From positions 62,001 to 126,000 of the forward strand of contig CP103436.1 of NCBI GenBank assembly GCA_024919195.1: 64,000 nt of DNA, in the 5' to 3' direction. The position numbers and the translations under genes were made by a program. This DNA is from Methylophilaceae bacterium LSUCC0717. GTDB lineage: Bacteria; Pseudomonadota; Gammaproteobacteria; Burkholderiales; Methylophilaceae. Below, in pieces: positions 9,237-20,587 of this stretch. The notes under the pieces were generated by a model. The model saw nothing but the letters and a program-made list of their open reading frames with translations, was not told the DNA's origin and searched no databases. Within the stretch, counting starts at the first letter, position 1; each line of letters starts with the position of its first letter.

Positions 9237-10266
9237 AATATTTCCCTTCCTCAAATATCCATTCAATATTTTCTAACATAGATTCTGTAATATAAATATT
9301 ACGATTGAGATCTGTAACAAAAAAGCTATTAAAATTCATATCCAGCTGGGTTTGTTTTAAATCACTAGAAAAATAAAATGGTTTTGAATAGACATCTGAT
9401 TTAACCCCAACTTCATCCTGAGGACTAATAAAAACAGTCGCTGAAGAATGATTGGAAAATGCACTACCATTTATGGGATTGATTAGATGGGAATATCTTT
9501 TTCCATTATTTATGAAATATTTTTCGTAATTTCCCGAAGTACCTATGGCGGATCCTGGTGGTAGTTTTAATTTAGCTAATAATTGAGTTTGATCATATGG
9601 GTCTTGAATAGCAACTTCCCAAAAACGATTTTCAGGTTGTCCATGAGCGTAAATATTGCCACCAAAATTAGTTAAAACATTTTTAATATTAAGTTTTTGA
9701 TACTCATCTTTTGCTAAATCAAGTGCATAACCCTTTATCATTCCTCCTAAATCGATCTGGAGAAAATGATTTACTTTTTCTAAACACCCCTTATTTAAAT
9801 TAAGTTGTTTTAAGCTGGGGCGAGAATTTATAATTTTATTAATCAAAGCATCATCTGGAATTTTTTTAACAATCTCATCGGTATGAAATCCCCATGCTTC
9901 AATCAAGGCCCCAATAGCTGGATTAAAAAAACCATTGGTCACCTTTTCATAATGAGAGGCTCTATAAATAATTTGAATTTGTCTATCATCACAAATTTTT
10001 GCAATATGATTGTTATTAAATTTTTTAATTACAGTGTTCTGCCAAGGATGAAAGATTGAATTTAATTCATTTAATTGTGCAATGATATTAGCCATCGCTT
10101 CATCGGCAATATTTTCTGGTGTTTGAAAGAATTTAAACTCTAAAATAGTCCCATATACTAAAAATTTTTTTTCATAGAAATTTGGTTTGGTGCAAGCGCT
10201 ATTGAGCAGCAGCAGACAAATAATTAGTAAATTAAAAAAGGTTTTGGATAACTGTCTTGGCAACAT
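9220..10266 (-). CDS. apbE: FAD:protein FMN transferase (ApbE)
   Basis: ApbE attaches FMN covalently to Ser/Thr of target proteins outside the cytoplasm, with FAD as donor. The N-terminus is lipoprotein-like (MLPRQLSKTFFNLLIICLLL, then NSAC; Asn at the -3 position is atypical). Family blocks are VYGTILEFKFF, IDLGGMIKGYALDLA, TNFGGNIYAHGQ, GTSGNYEKYF and SHLINPINGSAF. I choose the ATG at 10266, which gives the signal peptide a short n-region; a TTG at 10296 would add 10 residues. It overlaps gshB by 35 bases. No protein carrying the usual flavinylation motif is encoded in this window. Confidence 0.92.
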   Translation of the reverse strand: MLPRQLSKTFFNLLIICLLLLNSACTKPNFYEKKFLVYGTILEFKFFQTPENIADEAMANIIAQLNELNSIFHPWQNTVIKKFNNNHIAKICDDRQIQIIYRASHYEKVTNGFFNPAIGALIEAWGFHTDEIVKKIPDDALINKIINSRPSLKQLNLNKGCLEKVNHFLQIDLGGMIKGYALDLAKDEYQKLNIKNVLTNFGGNIYAHGQPENRFWEVAIQDPYDQTQLLAKLKLPPGSAIGTSGNYEKYFINNGKRYSHLINPINGSAFSNHSSATVFISPQDEVGVKSDVYSKPFYFSSDLKQTQLDMNFNSFFVTDLNRNIYITESMLENIEWIFEEGKYFVQGI

Positions 10267-11152
10267 TCTGTTTGGTGAACTTTTGAATTTCAACAAGTCC
10301 TGTGGGGCTTGTTATATTAATTTCAGTGAGGTAATTTCCAATCACATCTATACCAACAAAATTTAAATTATGTTCCATTAAATAAGGTTTAACAGCCTCT
10401 GTAATTTTTAGATCAGATGGTGATAATTTAAAAATTTTAGCTTTTCCACCTTTTGCTAAATTTCCCCTAAAATCTGTTTTTTTTGGAATTCTTAATAAAC
10501 CATATGGTAATGGTTCACCATTAACAATAATAATTCGTTTATCTCCCTTCCTAATTTCAGGAATATATTCTTGAATCATTATTAGAGTTGAGTGATTATC
10601 TGTAAGGACCTCTAAAGTTACATTAATATTAGGATCATTTTTTTTTAAAAGAAAAATTTTATTTCCAGCCATTTCATCGATAGGTTTACATACAACTTGT
10701 TTGTATTTTGAAATGAATTGGGTTATTTCCTTTAAATTACTACTCACAAGAGTTTTTGGAATTAATTTTGGAAAGTTTAAAATGGAAAGCTTTTCATTAT
10801 GACTTTGCAGCGATTGAGGGCAATTAATAATTTTTGGTTTTTTTAACAGACTGAGAGAGATAGTTAAAAATAAATAATCTTTATTAAAAGGCGGGTCTTT
10901 TCTGATAAAAATACCATCTAATTGATTGAGGCTAACTTGTCTTTCAACTAACTCAGGATATTCATTATCAAATTTCTTAACTTCCTTGATTTTTCCATAC
11001 GGAATATTGTTTTTTAAACTGATATCATTGTGTGAGCATAAGAAAACCTGATGACCAATTTCCATGGATGTTTTCATTAAAAGAAGGCTTGTATCCTTAT
11101 CTTTTTTTAAACCTTGGATTGGATCGATAATAAATAGGATGGATTTAGCCAT
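10232..11152 (-). CDS. gshB: Glutathione synthetase
   Basis: GshB joins glycine to gamma-glutamylcysteine, the second step of glutathione synthesis, using ATP-grasp chemistry. It begins [20 protein letters not shown], the usual prokaryotic GshB start, and carries FIRKDPPFNKDYLF, VCKPIDEMAGNKIF, IQEYIPEIRKGDKRIIIVNG and the C-terminal VGIDVIGNYLTEINITSP. The ATG at 11152 has GGGAAA 3-4 bases upstream and overlaps gshA by 8 bases, so a TTG-initiated longer version is unlikely. gshA directly precedes it. Confidence 0.96.
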   Translation of the reverse strand: MAKSILFIIDPIQGLKKDKDTSLLLMKTSMEIGHQVFLCSHNDISLKNNIPYGKIKEVKKFDNEYPELVERQVSLNQLDGIFIRKDPPFNKDYLFLTISLSLLKKPKIINCPQSLQSHNEKLSILNFPKLIPKTLVSSNLKEITQFISKYKQVVCKPIDEMAGNKIFLLKKNDPNINVTLEVLTDNHSTLIMIQEYIPEIRKGDKRIIIVNGEPLPYGLLRIPKKTDFRGNLAKGGKAKIFKLSPSDLKITEAVKPYLMEHNLNFVGIDVIGNYLTEINITSPTGLVEIQKFTKQNVAKTVIQNLF

Positions 11153-12413
11153 ATATTTCCCGTGCTGCAGCAAGTAAAGCTAATCGTGCGATAACCCCAT
11201 AAACATAAAATCGATTTGGCGGATCATTACAATCACGTCCCTGATCTGGCATGAGACAGGACTGTTCAAAGGGTGTCGGAAAAAATTGCATCCCAGGAGA
11301 GTTTAAATTTTCATTTTTATCTTTTGATGTATGAACTCTGTAAAAACCACCAATCACATAGTGATCAATTGTGTAAACAACCGGCTCACTGACGGCCTCA
11401 TTTAAAATCTCCTCAGAATGGATTCCTTCTTGAATAATAACTTTTGACACTTTTTGCCCATCTTTGATGGTCCTCATCTTGTTTCTCTTTTTTCTATTCA
11501 GATGCATGATATCACTTGGCTCTTGAATAGTAATAATTCCCATGCCATATGTTCCCGCATCTGCTTTGATTACTAAATAGGGTTGATGATCGATGCCATA
11601 CTTAATGTATTTATCTTTAATTTTTCTAAGTAAAAATTCTGACTTTTCTGCAATTATTTTTAAATCATCTTCATTATTTATATCCATATCTTCATGAACA
11701 TCAAAATAAGGATTTATAAGCCACTCATCTATGTTTAAAAAGTCTGTAAATTCTTTAGCTACTTCATTATAAAATTTGAAATGATTTGATTTGCGTCTAT
11801 TAAACCAACCTGCAGAGGTATTTGGAAGAATGGTTTGTGTAACATCTTTTAAAAATTTAGGATCTCCTGATGAGAGGTCATTGTTCAATAAAATTGAACA
11901 TGGTGTAAATTTGACGCCATCCTTTTCAATGAAAACTTTATGATTTTCTTTTTTTAATGGGTAGATAATAATCTTCTGGTTTTCAATATCATATTCTGTC
12001 TTTTGAAAAGAAGGATCCAAATTACCAATTTCTACCTCAAGCCCTGCGTTTTTAAAAATCTCAGTTAGGCTAAGTAAGTTCTTAAAGTAGAAAATATTTC
12101 GTGAATGATTTTCGGGGACAATGATTATCTTAGATGCTTCGGGGCAAATTTTCTCAATGGCAATGGTTGTAGCCTGGATAGCTAAAGGTTCAAATTGAGG
12201 ATTTAAATTATTAAAGCCAGCAGGAAATAAATTTGTATCAACTGGAGATATTTTGAAACCAGAGTTTCTTAAATCAACCGATGCATAAAAAGGCGCTTCT
12301 TGATCAAGCCACTTTGATCTGAACCATTGTTCAATTTCACACGAATTTCTAATAATAAGATTTTCTAATTTTAAAAATTCAGAGTTGATGGCAGTTTTTA
12401 ATTCAGGAATCAT
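11145..12413 (-). CDS. gshA: Glutamate--cysteine ligase (Acidithiobacillus/betaproteobacterial type)
   Basis: This 422-aa enzyme makes gamma-glutamylcysteine. It belongs to the family first defined in Acidithiobacillus ferrooxidans and common in Betaproteobacteria, not to the E. coli GshA or plant-like families. Recognisable blocks are [25 protein letters not shown] split over residues 42-66, [13 protein letters not shown] near residue 285 and [16 protein letters not shown] near residue 358. Pairing with gshB supports the call. It overlaps lipA by 4 bases and gshB by 8 bases. This gene type is one of the better taxonomic pointers in the window. Confidence 0.93.
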   Translation of the reverse strand: MIPELKTAINSEFLKLENLIIRNSCEIEQWFRSKWLDQEAPFYASVDLRNSGFKISPVDTNLFPAGFNNLNPQFEPLAIQATTIAIEKICPEASKIIIVPENHSRNIFYFKNLLSLTEIFKNAGLEVEIGNLDPSFQKTEYDIENQKIIIYPLKKENHKVFIEKDGVKFTPCSILLNNDLSSGDPKFLKDVTQTILPNTSAGWFNRRKSNHFKFYNEVAKEFTDFLNIDEWLINPYFDVHEDMDINNEDDLKIIAEKSEFLLRKIKDKYIKYGIDHQPYLVIKADAGTYGMGIITIQEPSDIMHLNRKKRNKMRTIKDGQKVSKVIIQEGIHSEEILNEAVSEPVVYTIDHYVIGGFYRVHTSKDKNENLNSPGMQFFPTPFEQSCLMPDQGRDCNDPPNRFYVYGVIARLALLAAAREIYG

Positions 12414-13342
12414 GATAACTGTTTTGCTTGTATATCAGCATGATAACTACTTCTAACAAAAGGACCACAGGCAATTGATGAAAAATTAAACTGTTTCGCA
12501 ACTTGATTAATTCGTTCAAAATAAGCTGGGTCGTGATAGGTATGAACTGGTAGGTGATCCATTGATGGCTGCAGATATTGACCAATAGTCACCATTTTTA
12601 CATCGTGCTCGGCTAAATCGGCAAGTGTTTCTTCGATTTCCTCAAATGTTTCGCCTAGGCCAATCATGAACCCTGATTTTGTTACTAATTCAGGGTAGGT
12701 ATCAGAGAAATCTTTTAATAATTTTAAAGATTTATTATAAACTGATCCCGGTCTTACTTCTTTATAAAGCCTGGGAACAGTTTCAATATTATGATTTAAA
12801 ACATCAGGTAGTGATTTTGCAAAAGAGTTAATCGCTATTTGTTCCCTTCCTCTAAAATCAGGAACAAGTATTTCTATTTCGATACTTGGTATTTTTTTTC
12901 TGATGGAGTCAATGCACTCAACAAAGTGTCCAGCTCCACCATCTTTTAAGTCATCTCGATCAACACTGGTTACTACGACGTAGTTTAAATTAAGTTTGTA
13001 GATTGATTCGGCTAAATTTTTTGGTTCATTTTTATTTAGGGGTAATGGTCTTCCATGTGATACGTCGCAAAATGGACAGCGTCTGGTACAAATATCACCC
13101 ATAATCATGAATGTAGCCGTACCCTTACTAAAACATTCTCCAATATTTGGGCAGCTCGCTTCCTCGCAAACAGTATGTAAATTATTTTGATGAATAATTT
13201 CTTTTACTTTTTTAAAATTCTCTGAATGAGGTAACTCTATCTTTAGCCAAGAGGGCTTTTTTTTTGGAACACTAGGATAAATTTTTATCGGATTGCGAGA
13301 AACTTTATCTTTATGACTGTCTTTAGTCCCTGGTAATTTCAT
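12410..13342 (-). CDS. lipA: Lipoyl synthase
   Basis: LipA is a radical-SAM enzyme that inserts two sulfurs into protein-bound octanoyl groups. Both clusters are visible: the auxiliary cluster motif [12 protein letters not shown] near residue 59 and the SAM-cluster motif CTRRCPFC near residue 86. The C-terminal block [14 protein letters not shown] includes the conserved RSSYHA serine ligand. The length of 310 aa is usual. It overlaps lipB by 20 bases and gshA by 4 bases, in the conserved order ybeD-lipB-lipA. Confidence 0.97.
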   Translation of the reverse strand: MKLPGTKDSHKDKVSRNPIKIYPSVPKKKPSWLKIELPHSENFKKVKEIIHQNNLHTVCEEASCPNIGECFSKGTATFMIMGDICTRRCPFCDVSHGRPLPLNKNEPKNLAESIYKLNLNYVVVTSVDRDDLKDGGAGHFVECIDSIRKKIPSIEIEILVPDFRGREQIAINSFAKSLPDVLNHNIETVPRLYKEVRPGSVYNKSLKLLKDFSDTYPELVTKSGFMIGLGETFEEIEETLADLAEHDVKMVTIGQYLQPSMDHLPVHTYHDPAYFERINQVAKQFNFSSIACGPFVRSSYHADIQAKQLS

Positions 13343-13946
13343 ATTCCATTAATTTGTTTTTTATAATGGTTATTATTTTATCAGCTACATCTTTATTATC
13401 TAAAATAATTCCTAAATCTTTTAGCTGCGTCATTTGTAAATTTTTATAACCACATGGATCAATTAAACTAAAAGGCGACAGGTCCATATTGTTATTAATG
13501 CTGATCCCATGATATGTTTGATTATTTTTAACTCTTAGTCCAATAGAGGCTATTTTTTTTAAATCGACGTATACACCAGGCGCACCTGCTTGTTGCATAC
13601 CAGATACATTGAATTGGGATAAAAATTCTATTATTGATTCTTCAAAAATTCTAACTAATTTAGTTATCGTCATACTAAATTGATCGAGATTAATAAGTGT
13701 ATAAATAATGACTTGGCCAGGACCATGGTAGGTAATTTTTCCTCCTCGATCTGAATTTACAATGGGAATTTTTGTGTCGGGTAAGGCAATATTTTTTTTA
13801 TTAACCCCTAAGGTAAAGACAGGGTAATGCTCAAGGGTCCAAAATTGATTTATATCTAGAGGTTTTTTTATTGCCTCCTTCATATCCTCAAAAATTACAT
13901 TGTAATCTTCGATTTTAAAATATTTGATTTTAAACTTAGATGACAA
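13323..13946 (-). CDS. lipB: Octanoyltransferase LipB
   Basis: LipB moves octanoate from acyl carrier protein to lipoyl domains. The 207-aa protein shows [17 protein letters not shown], the signature [19 protein letters not shown] near residue 67, the catalytic-lysine region [11 protein letters not shown], and the catalytic cysteine in [15 protein letters not shown]. It overlaps ybeD by 11 bases and lipA by 20 bases. Together these genes form the endogenous lipoate pathway. Confidence 0.96.
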   Translation of the reverse strand: MSSKFKIKYFKIEDYNVIFEDMKEAIKKPLDINQFWTLEHYPVFTLGVNKKNIALPDTKIPIVNSDRGGKITYHGPGQVIIYTLINLDQFSMTITKLVRIFEESIIEFLSQFNVSGMQQAGAPGVYVDLKKIASIGLRVKNNQTYHGISINNNMDLSPFSLIDPCGYKNLQMTQLKDLGIILDNKDVADKIITIIKNKLMEYEITRD

Positions 13947-14217
13947 ATCTGGTATCAGGATGGGAGGATAGATGTTGATAAATTAAATCTAAATCTGATT
14001 TAGAGTTCACATAAACATTACAAGTCAAGCCAATGTAATTTCCTTTTTGGCTTGGTCGTATTTCTATTTTTGAAGCATTGAAGGTTTTATCGACTTTATT
14101 TATTTCCTCAATGATGGAGTGGGTGAAATTATCTTTCATGACCCCAGTTACTTTAATGATAAAGTTACATGGAAACTCAATCAAAGATTCTTGTTCATTA
14201 GTGATATTTTTTGACAT
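13936..14217 (-). CDS. ybeD: DUF493 (YbeD) family protein
   Basis: This is a 93-aa cytoplasmic protein of the YbeD/DUF493 family with an ACT-like ferredoxin fold. Typical blocks are SLIEFPCNFIIKVTG near the N-terminus, RPSQKGNYIGLTCNVYVNSK in the middle, and [11 protein letters not shown] at the C-terminus. The molecular function is not established. Its place just before lipB is widely conserved, which hints at a link to lipoate or protein modification. It overlaps rlpA by 20 bases. Confidence 0.92.
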   Translation of the reverse strand: MSKNITNEQESLIEFPCNFIIKVTGVMKDNFTHSIIEEINKVDKTFNASKIEIRPSQKGNYIGLTCNVYVNSKSDLDLIYQHLSSHPDTRFVI

Positions 14218-14995
14218 ATACCGTGAGATTATATTCTGATTCTAAATTTTCTTTAATTTTATTAAGCTCATCATTATTTTTGATTGGTCCGATCAAAATA
14301 TGAAATAAATTATTGATTTGAATATTTTTTGCTTCATAGTTATCGAGCATTTTTAAGTTGTTAATTTTATCAAGCAATGTTTGGCTATTGATAAAATCCT
14401 TAAAAGCACCTACCTGTAAATAATTTTCGTCATAATTTTGATTATCTACCACTGTTTCTTCATACTCTTTGGGGTTGATTAATTCAACCTCAACTAACTC
14501 ACTCCCTTTTTCAATAATATCTAATTTATGCGCTGCAGCATAAGAGAGATCAATTATTCTATCTTTTAAAAAAGGCCCTCTGTCATTCAACCTAATAATC
14601 ACCCATTTTTTATTTTTTAAATTTGTTACTTTTACATATGAAGGTAAGGGAAGAATCTTATGTGCTCCTGTCATAGCATACATGTCGTAGATTTCTCCTG
14701 TAGAGGTTTTGTTTCCATGATATTTTTTTCCATACCATGATGCATAGCCTTTTTCTTTAAATGGCACTATTTTTGTCATGGGGATATATTTTTGATCAAA
14801 TACTTTATATGGTTTTTTTGTGTTTTTATTGATTGGCTCATCTTTTGGAATAGCATTCTTAATATTCTCAAGTTTTACATCTATGACTTCATGTGGACCA
14901 TCGTCTTGGTAATAGGCCCCTTTCTTATCTGAAGAGATTTTTACTGAGGAGCAAGAGTTTAATAAGATAAAAATAAGTACAAATAAAATTCTCAT
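14198..14995 (-). CDS. rlpA: Septal-ring lytic transglycosylase RlpA (lipoprotein)
   Basis: RlpA is an outer-membrane lipoprotein that cleaves glycan strands lacking stem peptides. The signal MRILFVLIFILLNSCSS has lipobox LNSC at about residue 15. The double-psi beta-barrel domain spans about residues 85-165, with GYASWYGKKYHGNKTSTGE and the catalytic-type RLNDRGPFLKDRIIDLS. A SPOR domain for denuded glycan lies at about residues 185-265 (NYLQVGAFKDFINSQTLLDK). It follows rodA by 2 bases, and this neighbourhood with rodA and mrdA is conserved. Confidence 0.94.
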   Translation of the reverse strand: MRILFVLIFILLNSCSSVKISSDKKGAYYQDDGPHEVIDVKLENIKNAIPKDEPINKNTKKPYKVFDQKYIPMTKIVPFKEKGYASWYGKKYHGNKTSTGEIYDMYAMTGAHKILPLPSYVKVTNLKNKKWVIIRLNDRGPFLKDRIIDLSYAAAHKLDIIEKGSELVEVELINPKEYEETVVDNQNYDENYLQVGAFKDFINSQTLLDKINNLKMLDNYEAKNIQINNLFHILIGPIKNNDELNKIKENLESEYNLTVYVKKYH

Positions 14996-14997
14996 AA

Positions 14998-16092
14998 CTA
15001 ATCGGCAATTAATGTTTTGTTATAGTTTAATGAATTGATTAAAGCAAACATAATAAGATATATAAATAGAGATGATCCACCGTAACTAATCAGCGGCAAT
15101 GGAATTCCAACAATAGGAAAAAGACCCGAGACCATGGCAATATTTATTAAAAAACATAAAATAAAAATCATAACATAGGTCATTGCTAGTAATCGGTGGG
15201 AATGGGAGTGTAGATTAATGGAAATGTTTACTAGCTTATAGATAAATAAAAAGAATATTAAGAAAAAAATGATGTTTCCTAAAAATCCATAGTTTTCAGA
15301 TAATACGGCAAAAATAAAATCAGTATGAGTCTCGGGAAGAAATAAGAGGTCATGCTGGCTAGAGAATTCAGAACTTTTTCCAAACAAACCACCAGAGCCA
15401 ATAGCTATTGATGATTGAATTGTATGGTAGCCCCCATCAAGCGGATTACTGAATGGATCAATAAGATTTAATACTCTTCCCTTTTGATAATCTTTAAGGA
15501 TATTTAACCATGCGTATGGTAAAAGTATTAACAAACCTAAAATTCCGATTAATATCTTTTTTAAACTCAGCCCGTTTAGAAAAATAATAATCAATCCTGA
15601 AAAAAGAATAATTAGCCCAGAGCCAAGATCAGGTTGTTTCAAAATAATAAAAAATGGTATAAAGCTAATCAATAGAAATGCTAATTCGCTATAGGTTTGT
15701 GATTTATTCTTAAAATAATCGATGAGTGAAACAAGAAAAATCGGTAATGTCAGTTTCAAAATTTCTGAGGATTGGAATTTAAATACCCCAAAATCTAACC
15801 AGCGTTTGGATCCATTAATCTCAGTTCCAAAGACAGCGGTTAAAAGCAAAAGAAGAATCGACAATACATAAATGATTAACGAATGCCTAAATAAAAACCT
15901 TAGATTTAAAATGCTTACCAACACAAATATAATGAGGCCAGTAAAAATAAAAAGAAGTTGCTTTAAAAAAAAAGTAGAGTGAAACCCCACAGCCTGTCCT
16001 ATTAAATTTAAACTAAACAGTAAGATGATTAATAGAAGGATAAATAATTGTTTATCTGTTCTAGAAAATAAAAAAGTGAAAAATTTTGTCAT
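14998..16092 (-). CDS. rodA: Rod-shape peptidoglycan glycosyltransferase RodA
   Basis: RodA is the SEDS-family glycan polymerase of the elongasome and works with PBP2. The 364-aa protein has about ten membrane segments. Signature blocks are GSKRWLDFGVFKFQSSEILK, LKQPDLGSGLIILFSGL with the conserved Asp, HTDFIFAVLSENYGFLG and GIPLPLISYGGSSLF. It overlaps mrdA by 4 bases (ATGA-type coupling), as expected for partners made in stoichiometry. Confidence 0.96.
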   Translation of the reverse strand: MTKFFTFLFSRTDKQLFILLLIILLFSLNLIGQAVGFHSTFFLKQLLFIFTGLIIFVLVSILNLRFLFRHSLIIYVLSILLLLLTAVFGTEINGSKRWLDFGVFKFQSSEILKLTLPIFLVSLIDYFKNKSQTYSELAFLLISFIPFFIILKQPDLGSGLIILFSGLIIIFLNGLSLKKILIGILGLLILLPYAWLNILKDYQKGRVLNLIDPFSNPLDGGYHTIQSSIAIGSGGLFGKSSEFSSQHDLLFLPETHTDFIFAVLSENYGFLGNIIFFLIFFLFIYKLVNISINLHSHSHRLLAMTYVMIFILCFLINIAMVSGLFPIVGIPLPLISYGGSSLFIYLIMFALINSLNYNKTLIAD

Positions 16093-17894
16093 TTTATTGT
16101 TTCAAAATAGAAATCAATCATTTTTTTTGCAATTGGAGCAGCAACAGTGCTCCCATGACCACCATTTTCAATAATAACAGCAATCGATACCTGAGGATTG
16201 TCATATGGGGCATAGCCAATGAATAGTGAATGATCTTTGAGATGGTCGGCAATATTATCCTCATCATAAGTTTGGCTTTTCAAAGAAAAAACTTGAGCTG
16301 TTCCTGTCTTCCCAGCAATTTTATTCTTATTATTATTGGCAATAGATCTAAATGTTCCGTTTGAGCTCGTTACTTCCTGCATGCCTTTTTTTACTATTTC
16401 AATATATTTTTCATCTGTAATTTTTTCATTGCTCAAAGGTACATCAGAAAATTTATCTTTTATTAGACTCAACGGAGGCATTTGCTTATTATTCAAGAGT
16501 ATATTTAAACCATGAACCAGTTGAGCTGGCGAGCTTAAAAAGTCTCCTTGGCCAATTGAGGTGTTGATGGTTTCATACGCATTCCACTTTTTTTTATGGT
16601 GTTTTAATTTCCATTCAGGTGACGGTAGGATTCCGCTTTTTTCAGTGGGTAAGTTGATTCCAGTTTTTTGACCAAAAGAAAATTTTCTTAAACTGTTATC
16701 CATTTTTTCAATGCCCAATCGGTAAGCTAAATCATAAAAATACACATCACAAGATTCAGCTATTGCAGTAATAATATTGACATTACCATGTCCTTCCTTT
16801 TTCCAGTCCATGAATATTTTCTTTGTTTTAGGAAGTTGGAAAAAACCAGGATCATTGATTGAATAGTCTGTGTTAATTACGTTGTTTTCAAGTCCAGCTA
16901 TGGAAAGGAACGGTTTTATTGTAGACCCAGGTGGATAAACTGCATTGGTTACCCGATCCAGCATAGGTTTGCTAGGATCCATATTTAATTTATCCCAGTC
17001 CGCAAAACTTATGCCATTAACAAAAAGGTTTGGGTCAAAGGCGGGGTTGCTTTGATAGGCCAATACTTCATTATTTGAAATGTCTGTCATGATTAATGAA
17101 CCTTTATAGTTCTTTAAAAGTTCATGTGATTTTCTTTGAAGATTAAGGTCGATTGATAAGATTAAATCCTCTCCATCTAAAGCTTTTTTATTTTCAATCT
17201 CAGCAATAAATGAATTTTTGGCATTGACCCTAATTTTTTTAAAACCTGATTTGCCTCGTAAGCTATCTTCAAATGAATTTTCTATCCCTTGCTTGCCGAT
17301 ATGTGTCATCCCAAAATAGTCATCTAACATCTCTGGATCATTTTCGATCTTTTCAAGATCTTTCTTGGATATCCGATTAATATAGCCAATTAAATGAGCA
17401 TTCTCTATGCCATGAGGGTAACTTCTTAAAAATTCTTCTTTTAAGTTTACATCGGGGAATAAAAATTTTTTTGATGCAAAAAAAGTTAATTCTTCATTAT
17501 TAATATTTATTTTAAGTGGAATTTTTCTGAGAAATTTTCGCTCGGATCGCATTTTAAAAAAAAGATCCCTTTCATGCTCAGATATCGAAAGTATTTTTGA
17601 TAGCTCTCCAATGATTGAATTGAGTTCTTCTAAAGATTTATTTTCAATATCAATTTCTAAATTATAGGTGAGTATATTTTCTGCCAGGATATTATCATTT
17701 CTATCAAAGATAAGACCTCTAAGCGATTTTATTGGTTCGATTCTCTCAGAATTTGATTTCGATCTTTCAAGATAAAAATCATTTTTATATATTTGTAACC
17801 AAAATAATCGAATGGCTATTAAAAGCAAAAACAAAGATAAAATTGCAAGTAGGATATTAAATCTTCGAACGAGTATGAATCGATTATTCAGCAT
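16089..17894 (-). CDS. mrdA: Penicillin-binding protein 2 (transpeptidase)
   Basis: PBP2 crosslinks peptidoglycan during cell elongation. It has an N-terminal membrane anchor (about residues 9-30), a pedestal domain with RGLIFDRNDNILAEN, and a C-terminal transpeptidase domain. The catalytic motifs are all present: PGSTIKP with the nucleophile serine near residue 325, SCDVYFYDLA, and AGKTGTAQVF near residue 530. Its 601-aa length is normal. It overlaps mreD by 11 bases and rodA by 4 bases. Confidence 0.96.
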   Translation of the reverse strand: MLNNRFILVRRFNILLAILSLFLLLIAIRLFWLQIYKNDFYLERSKSNSERIEPIKSLRGLIFDRNDNILAENILTYNLEIDIENKSLEELNSIIGELSKILSISEHERDLFFKMRSERKFLRKIPLKININNEELTFFASKKFLFPDVNLKEEFLRSYPHGIENAHLIGYINRISKKDLEKIENDPEMLDDYFGMTHIGKQGIENSFEDSLRGKSGFKKIRVNAKNSFIAEIENKKALDGEDLILSIDLNLQRKSHELLKNYKGSLIMTDISNNEVLAYQSNPAFDPNLFVNGISFADWDKLNMDPSKPMLDRVTNAVYPPGSTIKPFLSIAGLENNVINTDYSINDPGFFQLPKTKKIFMDWKKEGHGNVNIITAIAESCDVYFYDLAYRLGIEKMDNSLRKFSFGQKTGINLPTEKSGILPSPEWKLKHHKKKWNAYETINTSIGQGDFLSSPAQLVHGLNILLNNKQMPPLSLIKDKFSDVPLSNEKITDEKYIEIVKKGMQEVTSSNGTFRSIANNNKNKIAGKTGTAQVFSLKSQTYDEDNIADHLKDHSLFIGYAPYDNPQVSIAVIIENGGHGSTVAAPIAKKMIDFYFETIK

Positions 17895-18318
17895 ACCTAA
17901 TTAAAATCATAAGATAAATAAAACTGAGAAAGCTATTAATGATGAAATAGAAAACAAAATTTTGGCTTAAGGGATGAAGAAGCAAAAAAATAAACTGTGC
18001 CAGGAAAATCAATAAAAGAAAATAATAATTCGTTTGTTTTTTCTTTATTGTGATGACTTTTTTTAAGGCTAAATCAAATAATATCAAACTTAAAAAAATT
18101 AAATTGCATGTACCAAAATTAAAATTAAAAAAACCATCAAATAAAAAGCCACTGATTAATATACAGAAATATTTAAATCCATCACTGGAGACAAAAAAGC
18201 AATAGATAAAAAATGCAGTAATCAAACTTATTGTGGGATATAAGATATCAAAGAGGCTTGCCAATAAGGTTAGTACAGCACTTAGAGCAAAGAGTTTTAT
18301 CTGAAAAAATTTAATCAT
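17884..18318 (-). CDS. mreD: Rod shape-determining protein MreD
   Basis: This is a small (144 aa), very hydrophobic protein with about five membrane segments. It is assigned to MreD mainly by its position between mreC and mrdA and by the family-like pattern GFLFDGFFNFNFGTCNLIFLSLI. MreD is an inner-membrane part of the elongasome. It shares one base with mreC and overlaps mrdA by 11 bases. Confidence 0.9.
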   Translation of the reverse strand: MIKFFQIKLFALSAVLTLLASLFDILYPTISLITAFFIYCFFVSSDGFKYFCILISGFLFDGFFNFNFGTCNLIFLSLILFDLALKKVITIKKKQTNYYFLLLIFLAQFIFLLLHPLSQNFVFYFIINSFLSFIYLMILIRYAE

Positions 18319-19156
18319 TATTTGACGATCACCAAAAATCTTTCTTTATAAGGATTTGAAGATGGTTCAATGACTAATTTATAAAAATCATTTAAATCAG
18401 TATTAAGTAACTTTTTTACCTTACCTATTCTCAAGCCTTTGGGAATATTTAAATTATCACCAGTCGTAAATACTTCGTCACCCAGTTTAATATTGTTGGT
18501 TTTATTGAAATAATTTACGACGAGATTTCTTCCATCACCACGGATAAGCGATTGATAAATTGTTTTTCCTGATTTGATGTAACCAGTCAGATATAGCTGG
18601 TTGGATAATATTGTCCTAACTACAGAGCTGGCATTGTTTACTTCGATAACCTGTCCAACAATTCCTGATTTATCTACAACAATTTGTCCAATGTATATGC
18701 CATCCATTTCTCCCTTGTCGACTAAAAAATGATGATTTTGACCTTGATAATTTAAATTTAAAATTTGGGTAACAACGGAGTCCTTAAAATATTTTTTTTG
18801 GATATTTAATTTATTATTTAATTCAAGGTTCTCTGATTCGATATCCGCCATTTGCATGACATAGGCTTTTAACTCAGCATTTTCTTTTTGAAGATTTTCA
18901 TTTTCATTCAGGAGATTTTGTTTAAAAGCAAAATAGCTCGATACGTCATTAATCAAATCTTTTCCAAACTCGTAAATTAAACTAATTGACTGAGGGGCTA
19001 ATTGAAGTGATCTTTTAATCGAATTGAGAAAACCATTGTCTTGATTACTCGAATAAACTGAAAAATTTACAATTAAAAAAACAATTAACAGGTTTAAATT
19101 TATTTCATGTTTTGAAAAAAGGGATCTATTTTTTCTTTTTTTTGAAGATAAAAACA

Positions 19157-19157
<1 letters not shown>
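18318..19157 (-). CDS. mreC: Rod shape-determining protein MreC
   Basis: MreC is a bitopic periplasmic protein that activates the RodA-PBP2 complex. The 279-aa protein has a basic N-terminus, one membrane segment (about residues 20-36), a coiled coil (about 75-110, NEKENLQKENAELKAYV-like heptads) and two beta-barrel domains with DKGEMDGIYIGQIVVDKSG and RGDGRNLVVNYF. It lies between mreB and mreD with one shared base on each side. Confidence 0.95.
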
Positions 19158-20295
<1,138 letters not shown>

Positions 20296-20583
20296 ATGGC
20301 CCTAACAGACAAAGATATTAAAAAACTAAGTCATTTAGCAAAAATTAATATTGATTCAAAAGATGAAGAAATAGTCCTTTCGAAATTAGAAGGAATTATC
20401 AAGCTGATTGATTCCATGCAGAAAGTTAATACCGATAACATTGACCCCATGTCACACGCTCTAGATATTACTCAGCCACTCAGAGAAGATGTTGTCACAG
20501 AAAAAAATCAAAAAAATGATTTCTTAAAGTTAGGCCCTGAATCTAATGAAGATTATTTTATAGTTCCTCGGGTCGTTGAGTAA
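20296..20583 (+). CDS. gatC: Asp-tRNA(Asn)/Glu-tRNA(Gln) amidotransferase subunit C
   Basis: GatC (95 aa) stabilises the GatA-GatB complex of the tRNA-dependent amidotransferase. Family blocks are [19 protein letters not shown] at the start, [18 protein letters not shown] in the middle and [12 protein letters not shown] at the end. gatA follows immediately. The start codon is preceded by T/A-rich sequence with no evident ribosome-binding site. Confidence 0.95.
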   Translation: MALTDKDIKKLSHLAKINIDSKDEEIVLSKLEGIIKLIDSMQKVNTDNIDPMSHALDITQPLREDVVTEKNQKNDFLKLGPESNEDYFIVPRVVE

Positions 20584-20587
20584 AGTT

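Noticed and set aside
14198-14217. Possible frameshifts at the many short gene overlaps (for example rlpA/ybeD)
   Set aside because: Both proteins at each of these overlaps have complete N- and C-terminal family blocks, so these are true gene overlaps rather than broken genes.
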